From DATKOF01 sp035524795 (lineage in GTDB: Bacteria; Pseudomonadota; Gammaproteobacteria; Burkholderiales; SG8-41): a stretch of 64,000 nt of DNA. The position numbers and the translations under genes are program-made. Below the pieces are notes generated by a model. The model saw only the letters and a program-made list of their open reading frames with translations, had not been told where the DNA came from and did not search any database. Location of the stretch: contig DATKOF010000004.1 of assembly GCA_035524795.1 (NCBI GenBank), positions 1 through 64,000 of the forward strand, in the 5' to 3' direction. Positions 55,791-64,000 of this stretch are shown here, one piece after another; position 1 is the stretch's first letter; the number at the start of each line of letters is the position of its first letter.

Positions 55791-56305
55791 GAGGCGGAAG
55801 GGCGCGCTGTTTCGAAATACCCGAGCAGAATCTGCTGGGCGGCGACCGCGTCGAGGGCGGTGCGGCGCTTGCGTGCGGCGACACCGCTTGCGCCGAGCAG
55901 CGAGTCGGCGACGGCTGAAGTCAGCCGTTCGTCGATCAGTTCGACCGGCAGTCCGAAGCGTCCCTTGAGCTGGTTGGCGAAGCGCCGGCAGCGCCGTGTC
56001 ATCTCGTGCTCGGTGCCGTCGGCACGCAGCGGCAGGCCGACCACCAGCAGCGCCGGCTGCCACTCGTCGAGCAGCGCGGCGATCGCGGCGAAACGCCGTT
56101 TATTGTCGGCGGCGTCGATGGTGGCGAGCGGATGCGGGATGCGCAGCTGCCGGTCGCCGACCGCGACGCCGATGCGCTTCTCGCCGAAGTCGAAAGCGAG
56201 TACGGTCGCCGGCGTGCAGGACGAGGGGCGTCGGCTTGGCATCGGGAAAAACATCAGGCGGTCGGCTGGGAGTCCGAGAGTTCCGACTCGCAGCCGGTTA
56301 CGCAT
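55787..56305 (-). CDS. ruvX: Holliday junction resolvase-like protein
   Basis: A YqgF/RuvX family protein of 172 residues as written; VLAFDFGEKRIGVAVGD and VVGLPLRADGTEHEMT are the RNase H-like blocks, and DERLTSAVAD and KRRTALDAVAAQQIL follow. The family also processes pre-16S rRNA ends. The start at 56305 has GGAG upstream and overlaps the yqgE stop; ATG at 56242 would give a protein of more typical length, so the start is not settled. Confidence 0.9.
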   Translation of the reverse strand: MRNRLRVGTLGLPADRLMFFPMPSRRPSSCTPATVLAFDFGEKRIGVAVGDRQLRIPHPLATIDAADNKRRFAAIAALLDEWQPALLVVGLPLRADGTEHEMTRRCRRFANQLKGRFGLPVELIDERLTSAVADSLLGASGVAARKRRTALDAVAAQQILLGYFETARPSAS

Positions 56306-56858
56306 GCCCGGCGCTCTCCGACAGGTTCGCGAAATCGATGCCGAGCAGGCCCATCGCCGCCGGCAGGCGCTGCTCCGGCGGCAGTTCGAACATCACATCG
56401 GATTGCGCGGCGACGGTCAGCCACGCATTCTGCGCAAGCTCTTGCTCGAGTTGCCCCGGCGCCCAGCCGGCGTAACCGAGCGTGATCAGGATCTGGCGCG
56501 GACCGTCACCGCGCGCAATCGCTTCCAGAATGTCGCGCGAAGTGGTGAGACCGAGGTCCTGGTTGATCTTCAGTGTCGACTGCCACGGCCCGGCCGGCTC
56601 GTGCAGCACGAAGCCGCGGTCGACCTGCACCGGTCCGCCGTAATGCACCGGCGTCGACGCGTGCTGCTGGTTGTCGGCCGGGATGCTGACCTGTTCGAGC
56701 AGCCGCGCCAGCGTCATTTCGATCGGCCGGTTGACGACCAGGCCGAGCGCGCCCTGGTCGTTGTGTTCGCAGATATAGGTCAGCGTTCTGGAAAAGTGCG
56801 GATCGACCATGTTGGGCATGGCGATCAGGAAGTGGTGGCTGAGATTCACTGAAGGCAT
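56298..56858 (-). CDS. yqgE: YqgE/AlgH family protein
   Basis: A 186-residue protein. HFLIAMPNMVDPHFSRTLTYICEHNDQGALGLVVNRP-type N-terminus (seen as MPNMVDPHF and GALGLVVNRP) and VLHYGGPV-like sequence (VHYGGPVQVDRG) are family features. The function is unknown; it is very often next to ruvX. It is the first gene of the yqgE-ruvX-pyrR-pyrB-pyrX run on this strand, all with short gaps or overlaps. Confidence 0.9.
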   Translation of the reverse strand: MPSVNLSHHFLIAMPNMVDPHFSRTLTYICEHNDQGALGLVVNRPIEMTLARLLEQVSIPADNQQHASTPVHYGGPVQVDRGFVLHEPAGPWQSTLKINQDLGLTTSRDILEAIARGDGPRQILITLGYAGWAPGQLEQELAQNAWLTVAAQSDVMFELPPEQRLPAAMGLLGIDFANLSESAGHA

Positions 56859-56907
56859 CTCAAGTGCTCATTGTAAACGCAACGGCTGACCTTCACAAAC
56901 AGCCCGC

Positions 56908-57693
56908 TTACTGCGCAGCCTGGCGCACCCAGTTTTTCCATTGTCCGAACAGCTCCGCGTCGAGCGCGCCGATCACCGGCCGTTTCCACAGCGGCGCCTG
57001 CCAGAAATCGTCGTGCTCGAACGAGCACATGTGGCCGCCGGCCTCGGCCAGGATCAGCGATCCCGCCGCATAATCCCACAATTTCTGGCCGCCATGCAGA
57101 TAGACGTCGTAGCGTCCGGCCGCCGCGTAGCACCACTCGAGCACGCTGGCGCCGAAATTACGCTGCGATGCAAACGGCATTTCGACCGCCAGCCGCCGGC
57201 GCAGCGGTTCCGGCAGACGCTTGAAATCGATACCCGCGATCGCGTTTTTCAGTGCCGGCACCTGCGTTTTCAGCGGCAGCCGCGCGCCGTTGACGAACGC
57301 ACCCTTGCCTTTCTCGGCGTGGAACAGTTCGCCCGAACACGGATCGAGGATCACGCCGAGCACCGGCCGCCCGCCGCGCATCAGGGCGATCGCGACCGCG
57401 AAATACGGCAGTCCGCTGACGAAATTCGAAGTGCCGTCGATCGGATCGACGCACCACACGTCGCCGTCGGCGGCGAGCCATTTTTCAACCTGCTCGTTCT
57501 CGGTCATTTCCTCGGCGATGATCGGGTGATCCGCGATCGCCGACAGTTTTTTGACCAGTGCGTCCTGCGCCGCGAGATCGGCTTCGGTATAGACGCTGCG
57601 GTCAGCCTTGCGCGCGTGCTCGACGCGCATGAAGCGCGGCATGATTTCGGTTGCGGCGACCGCCCTGACGGCGGCGATGACGGCTTCCAGCAT
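56908..57693 (-). CDS. suhB: Inositol monophosphatase family protein
   Basis: A 261-residue phosphatase. DPIDGTSNFVSGLP is the metal-binding motif and LWDYAAGSLILAEAGG the second motif. Besides inositol phosphate cleavage, SuhB aids rRNA transcription in E. coli. ATG at 57693 (MLEAVIAAVRAV) fits the family start better than the ATG at 57720. It is divergent from rsmE with 48 bases between starts. Confidence 0.9.
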   Translation of the reverse strand: MLEAVIAAVRAVAATEIMPRFMRVEHARKADRSVYTEADLAAQDALVKKLSAIADHPIIAEEMTENEQVEKWLAADGDVWCVDPIDGTSNFVSGLPYFAVAIALMRGGRPVLGVILDPCSGELFHAEKGKGAFVNGARLPLKTQVPALKNAIAGIDFKRLPEPLRRRLAVEMPFASQRNFGASVLEWCYAAAGRYDVYLHGGQKLWDYAAGSLILAEAGGHMCSFEHDDFWQAPLWKRPVIGALDAELFGQWKNWVRQAAQ

Positions 57694-57741
57694 CGGTTGG
57701 AGTAAGATGAATGGGATCAAATCGTCATTTTACCGCGCATC

Positions 57742-58470
57742 ATGCCGCGCCTCTATTTTCCCGACGACATCCCCGCGCACGGCGAATGCACGCTGCCGCG
57801 AGCGCAGGCGCATCACGTCGCGCACGTGCTGCGGCTGACGGCCGGCGACGCGGTCACGCTGTTCGACGGTCATGGCATCGAATATCCGGCGACCATTGTG
57901 CGCATCGGCAAGCGCGGCATCGTGGTGCGCATCGGCGGCGCGCGCGCGGTGGACCGCGAATCGCCGCTGCACGTGACGCTGGTGCAGGCGGTGTCGGGCG
58001 GCGAACGCATGGATTACACGATCCAGAAAGCGGTCGAGCTCGGCGTCGCGCACGTGCAGCCGGTGATCAGCCAGCGCAGCGTGGTGCGCCTGAAGAGCGA
58101 GCGCGCCGAGAAGCGCGTCGCGCACTGGCAGTACGTGGTGATCGCCGCGTGCGAACAGTGCGGGCGCAATCTGGTGCCCGAGGTTGCGCCGGTGCTGCCG
58201 TTGATGGACTGGCTGGCGACGCTGCCCGCCGGCGGCGCGGGACGCCTGCTGCTGTCGCCGCACGCCGAGCGGCGGTTCGCGGAGCTGCCACGGCCGGACG
58301 GAGGCATCATCCTGCTGGCCGGCCCGGAAGGCGGGTTCGACGGCGCCGAGATTGAAATGGCGCTGACGCGCGGCTTCGTCACGCTGAGTCTCGGGCCGCG
58401 CGTGCTGCGCACCGAGACCGCGGCGCTGGTGGCGCTAGCGCTGTTGCAGTCGAAGTGGGGGGATTTTTAG
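57742..58470 (+). CDS. rsmE: 16S rRNA m3U1498 methyltransferase
   Basis: A 242-residue SPOUT methyltransferase. It begins with the PUA-like domain (RAQAHHVAHVLRLTAGDAV) and ends with the knotted SAM site (LLAGPEGGFDGAEIE and LGPRVLRTETAALVALAL). It methylates U1498 of 16S rRNA at N3. It is followed by argA after an 87-base gap. Confidence 0.95.
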   Translation: MPRLYFPDDIPAHGECTLPRAQAHHVAHVLRLTAGDAVTLFDGHGIEYPATIVRIGKRGIVVRIGGARAVDRESPLHVTLVQAVSGGERMDYTIQKAVELGVAHVQPVISQRSVVRLKSERAEKRVAHWQYVVIAACEQCGRNLVPEVAPVLPLMDWLATLPAGGAGRLLLSPHAERRFAELPRPDGGIILLAGPEGGFDGAEIEMALTRGFVTLSLGPRVLRTETAALVALALLQSKWGDF

Positions 58471-58557
58471 GCGCGCGCTGCTGAGCCGGCTCCACCCTGA
58501 CGGCGGTTTCTTGCATAATGTGCGGCATCCAATAACAACTCCGCGATTCCCCGGCTC

Positions 58558-59877
58558 ATGCTACTGAACAAGCCCGCCGATTTTGTCAGATGGTTCCGCG
58601 CCGCGGCGCCGTACATCCACGCGTTTCGCGGGCGCACCTTCGTCATCGCGTTCGGCGGCGAGGTGGTCGCCGACGGCAAGTTCGTCGCCCTCACGCACGA
58701 CCTGAACCTGCTCGCCAGCCTCGGCGTGCGGCTGGTGCTGGTGCACGGCATGCGGCCGCAGATCGAGGCCCAGTTGAAGCGGCTCAAGCAGCGCGCCCGC
58801 TATGTGCGCGGGCTGCGCGTGACCGACGATGTCGCGCTTTCGTGCGCGAAGGAGGCGAGCGGCCGGCTGCGCGTCGAAATCGAGGCGCTGCTGTCGATGG
58901 GTCTCGCCAGTTCGCCGATGGCGGGCGCCCAGATTTCGGTTGCCAGCGGCAATTTCGTGACCGCGCGGCCGAGCGGAATCATCGACGGCGTCGATCTGCA
59001 GCACACCGGCGAAGTGCGCAGGATCAATGCCGCCGCGATTCACGACCGGCTCGATCACGGCGAACTCGTGCTGCTGTCGCCGCTCGGCTATTCGCCGACC
59101 GGCGAAATTTTCAACCTCGCACTCGAAGATGTCGCGGCGTCGGTTGCGGTCGCGCTGAAGGCCGACAAGCTGATTTTCCTGATGGACGCGGGAGGGGTGC
59201 TCGACGCGCGCGGCGCGCTGCTGCGCGAACTGACGCCGGCCGCGGCCGAGGCGGCGCTGGCGAAGCGCCGCCGCGCGCAGGTCGAAGACGTGACGCTCTA
59301 TCTGCCGCGCGCGATCGCCGCATGCCGCGCCGGCGTTGCGCGCGCGCATCTGGTTTCGCGTCATGTCGACGGCGCGCTGCTGCTCGAACTGTTCACGCGC
59401 GAAGGCATCGGCACCATGGTCGCGCGCGAGCCGCTCGAGAACCTGCGTCCGGCGCGGCTCGACGACATCGGCGGCATTCTGCAGCTGATCGAGCCGCTCG
59501 AGGCCGAAGGCGTGCTGGTCAGGCGCGGGCGCGACCTGCTGGAAAGGGAAATCGACCGTTTCGTCGTGATCGAGCACGACCGCGCGATCATCGGCTGCGC
59601 CGCGCTCTATCCGTACGACGGGCGGATGGCGGAACTGGCATGCCTGACCGTGCATCCCGATTACCGGCGCTCCGGCGCCGGCGAGCGTCTGCTGCACGCG
59701 ATCGAGGCGCTCGCCCGCAAAACCGGGATCCGGCGGCTGTTCGTGCTGACGACGCGCGCCGCGCACTGGTTCGTCGAACGCGGATTCGCGACGGCGCCGG
59801 TCACGGCGCTGCCGCGGCAGAAACGGGTGCTCTACAATTATCAGCGGGGATCGCAGATTTTCCTGAAACGTCTGTAA
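58558..59877 (+). CDS. argA: N-acetylglutamate synthase
   Basis: A 439-residue protein: an amino-acid-kinase-like domain (1-280; VIAFGGEVVADG, VLVHGMRPQIEAQLK) with no phosphotransfer role, then a GNAT acetyltransferase domain (290-439; AELACLTVHPDYRRSGAGERLL). It makes N-acetylglutamate from acetyl-CoA and glutamate, the first step of arginine synthesis; feedback by arginine acts through the kinase-like domain. CATAAT lies 45 bases upstream but no -35 was found. Confidence 0.95.
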   Translation: MLLNKPADFVRWFRAAAPYIHAFRGRTFVIAFGGEVVADGKFVALTHDLNLLASLGVRLVLVHGMRPQIEAQLKRLKQRARYVRGLRVTDDVALSCAKEASGRLRVEIEALLSMGLASSPMAGAQISVASGNFVTARPSGIIDGVDLQHTGEVRRINAAAIHDRLDHGELVLLSPLGYSPTGEIFNLALEDVAASVAVALKADKLIFLMDAGGVLDARGALLRELTPAAAEAALAKRRRAQVEDVTLYLPRAIAACRAGVARAHLVSRHVDGALLLELFTREGIGTMVAREPLENLRPARLDDIGGILQLIEPLEAEGVLVRRGRDLLEREIDRFVVIEHDRAIIGCAALYPYDGRMAELACLTVHPDYRRSGAGERLLHAIEALARKTGIRRLFVLTTRAAHWFVERGFATAPVTALPRQKRVLYNYQRGSQIFLKRL

Positions 59878-59965
59878 CGCGCGCGCGCGCCGCCGCGGCC
59901 CCCGCCCTGCTAGAATACGCAGTTCGAATGCAACAATTCCGCGATACGGCTCCGTAACAATCAAA

Positions 59966-60241
59966 ATGCCCCGAATGGTCAACTGCATCAAGCTGGGACG
60001 CGAAGCGGAAGGGCTGGATTTTCCTCCGTACCCGGGCGAGCTCGGCAAGCGCATATTCGACAACGTGTCGAAGGAAGCCTGGAAACAGTGGCTCGAACTG
60101 CAGAAAATGCTGGTCAATGAGAACCGTCTCAATCTTGCCGACAGGAAAGCGCGCGACTATCTCGCCCGGCAGATGGAAAACCATTTCTTCGGCGCCGGCG
60201 CCGAATCCGCGCAGGGCTATGTTCCGCCGCGCAACGACTGA
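59966..60241 (+). CDS. yggX: Fe(2+)-trafficking protein
   Basis: A 91-residue protein matching YggX: MVNCIKLGREAEGLDFPPY (Cys near residue 7), PGELGKRIFDNVSKEAWKQW and MLVNENRLNL. It protects Fe-S clusters and helps iron delivery. An extended -10 (TGCTAGAAT, 59908-59916) lies 50 bases upstream. It is followed by ppk1 after 77 bases. Confidence 0.95.
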   Translation: MPRMVNCIKLGREAEGLDFPPYPGELGKRIFDNVSKEAWKQWLELQKMLVNENRLNLADRKARDYLARQMENHFFGAGAESAQGYVPPRND

Positions 60242-60318
60242 TCCCATAATCCGCCCCGATCGTTTTTTTCACGCCAGCCGCGCAATCAACGAAGGCGCGC
60301 GGCGATGACGGTTATCCC

Positions 60319-62391
<2,073 letters not shown>

Positions 62392-62505
62392 GCTTTTCAG
62401 TCCGCACGATCACGGTTGCGCCCGCGGCTATGCCGCCGCCACGGCACGCGCTAAACTGCGAAGTTGCGCGCGCTGAAACCGCGCGCGTCAATCCTGTGCG
62501 CCGCC

Positions 62506-64000
62506 ATGCCTGTCGAGACTGAACTCAAATTACTGATCGATCCGCAGCACATCGCCCGCCTGCGCCGGCATCCGCTGTTCAAGCGCGGGCGCCGGCTGGC
62601 GCCGCAGAAACTGTACAGCGTCTACTACGACACGCCCGATCTTGCATTGTGGCGTCACGGCGTTGCGCTGCGCCTGCGCCGCGCCGGACGGCGCTGGGTG
62701 CAGACCGTGAAGGGCGGCGGCAGCGTCGTCGCCGGGCTGCATCAGCGGCCGGAAACCGAGGCCGCGATCGACGACGCCGTTCCGGATTTTGCCGCGATCG
62801 AAGACCCGATGCTGGCCCGCTATTTTTCCACGCGCAAACTGCGCGCGCGTCTGAAGCCGGCGGTGGTCACGCGATTCACGCGCGCCAGCTATCTGCTGCA
62901 ACCGCAGCCGGGCGTCGTCATCGAGGCCAGCCTCGACCGCGGAACACTGGAAGGCGGCGGGCGCAGCGAGCCGATCTGCGAACTCGAGCTCGAAATGAAA
63001 TCGGGGCCGGCGTGGCATGCGCATCAGGTCGCGCTGCAACTGCTGGCGACGGCACCGTTGCTGGCCGCAGACCGCTCCAAGGCCGAGCGCGGATTCGACC
63101 TGCACCGGAACGCCGCGCCCAAGCCGCGCAAAGCCCGGGCGTCACCGCTGACGCCGGACATGACCTGCCGCGATGCGTTCGAGGCGCTGGTCGAAGCAGG
63201 GCTGGCGCACTTCCTTGCCAACCAGCACGGCCTGCTGAACGACGACGATCCCGAGTATCTGCACCAGATGCGCGTCGCGCTGCGGCGCCTGCGTTCGGTG
63301 CTGGCGACGTTTGCCCCGCTGTTTACGGAAGACGTTCTCGCCGCGCGCGTGACGGAAATCCGGCGGCTGTCGGCAGTGCTCGGCCGCGCGCGTGACTGGG
63401 ATGTGTTTGTCACTGAAACCCTGCCGCCGCTGACGCAGCGCTACGCGAAGCATGCCGGCATCGCCGCGTTCTGTCATCGCGCCGCGTGGCTGCGCATGTA
63501 CGCCGACCGCGCGGCGCGGCGCGCGGTCGGCAGCCGGCGTGGCCAGCATTTCATATTGGCGAGCGGCGCGTGGCTGCTGGCCGGCGACTGGTTCGCGCGT
63601 CTCGACGCGGCGCAGCGCGCGGCGCTGCTGCGGCCGGTCACGGTGTTCGCGCGCGAAGTGCTGGATGGCGCCCATGCGCGCGTGTTGAAACGCGGCCGGC
63701 ATTTCGGCCGGCTGACGCCGCCGAAGCTGCACCGGCTGCGCATCGCGGCAAAGAAACTGCGCTATGCAGCCGATTTTTTTGCGCCGCTCTACGATCGGCG
63801 CCGGGTGTCGCGTTTCCGCGATACGCTCGCGCAGCTGCAGGACGCGCTGGGCAGTTTCAACGACGCGGTGACCACGGCGCGGCTGGTCGAAGAGGCGCGG
63901 CGCGGACTCACCAGCGCGAGCGCGCGCGAGGCGCGCGGCATCCTGCTCGGCTGGAGCGGCGGCGTCCAGCACTCCGGCGGCCGCCATCTCAAATTGTTGT
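62506..64000 (+). CDS. CYTH-CHAD domain protein (3' end outside window)
   Basis: An open frame of 498 codons from ATG 62506 to the right edge without a stop. Residues 1-200 form a CYTH triphosphate-tunnel domain beginning with the ExExK-type MPVETELKLL, then YYDTPDLALWRHGVALRLRR. Residues 215 onward are a CHAD domain (HQMRVALRRLRSVLATF and HRLRIAAKKLRYAADFF, with conserved His/Lys/Arg). CYTH proteins cut inorganic or organic triphosphates, and CHAD domains bind polyphosphate. It follows ppk1 by 114 bases, suggesting a role with polyphosphate. Confidence 0.9.
   Translation, partial: MPVETELKLLIDPQHIARLRRHPLFKRGRRLAPQKLYSVYYDTPDLALWRHGVALRLRRAGRRWVQTVKGGGSVVAGLHQRPETEAAIDDAVPDFAAIEDPMLARYFSTRKLRARLKPAVVTRFTRASYLLQPQPGVVIEASLDRGTLEGGGRSEPICELELEMKSGPAWHAHQVALQLLATAPLLAADRSKAERGFDLHRNAAPKPRKARASPLTPDMTCRDAFEALVEAGLAHFLANQHGLLNDDDPEYLHQMRVALRRLRSVLATFAPLFTEDVLAARVTEIRRLSAVLGRARDWDVFVTETLPPLTQRYAKHAGIAAFCHRAAWLRMYADRAARRAVGSRRGQHFILASGAWLLAGDWFARLDAAQRAALLRPVTVFAREVLDGAHARVLKRGRHFGRLTPPKLHRLRIAAKKLRYAADFFAPLYDRRRVSRFRDTLAQLQDALGSFNDAVTTARLVEEARRGLTSASAREARGILLGWSGGVQHSGGRHLKLL

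Noticed and set aside
59880..59902. A CG-alternating tract after argA
   Set aside because: Could form unusual DNA structure, but such runs are common in this high-GC sequence; no independent sign of function.

Overview
The window reads as a chromosome segment of a high-GC betaproteobacterium. Support comes from the housekeeping order yqgE-ruvX-pyrR-pyrB-degenerate dihydroorotase, glnA followed by ntrB-ntrC, argA-yggX-ppk1-CYTH/CHAD, and a waaC-waaA pair. No rRNA, tRNA, CRISPR array, transposase or phage gene was seen. The genus cannot be named from this sequence alone.

Bases 1-33400 are a cell-surface polysaccharide locus in several transcription units. At the left are three members of an uncharacterised glycosyltransferase-like family (one cut by the edge), an SGNH-type esterase, a radical SAM/SPASM protein and an FkbM methyltransferase. 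A long plus-strand run (7327-29048) follows, often with 4-base start/stop overlaps. It holds a GmhA-like isomerase, a Wzm/Wzt-type ABC exporter, a GmhB-like phosphatase, a transaldolase, several NDP-sugar epimerases/dehydrogenases, an HldE-like enzyme with swapped domain order, a split transketolase, an SxtJ/DUF5989/carbamoyltransferase trio, two tandem SGNH proteins, a NUDIX hydrolase, a TIGR04372-type glycosyltransferase and two methyltransferases. The natural reading is local supply of sedoheptulose 7-phosphate, its conversion to an activated heptose-like sugar, further modification and carbamoylation, and export by the ABC route. A minus-strand unit rmlBACD plus a GT2 glycosyltransferase (33404-29066) supplies and may use dTDP-L-rhamnose.

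Bases 33500-39415 hold waaC and waaA (LPS inner core), 5-formyl-THF cyclo-ligase, a rhodanese, an isoaspartate-methyltransferase-like protein, and thiC under a clear TPP riboswitch. Bases 39416-42250 are an AT-richer accessory island: a Fic protein with a striking perfect palindrome at its start, a second diverged copy of the last 120 bases of thiC, a small unknown protein whose tail is antisense to that copy, and an HNH endonuclease. The thiC repeat brackets fic and suggests insertion at the thiC 3' end.

Bases 42254-64000 are housekeeping: uppP, an MFS transporter, a rhodanese, glnA with sigma-54 and NtrC sites and a strong terminator, ntrBC, an exonuclease III, a DUF4124-glutaredoxin, oligopeptidase A, the pyrimidine cluster, suhB, rsmE, argA, yggX, ppk1, and a CYTH-CHAD protein cut by the right edge.
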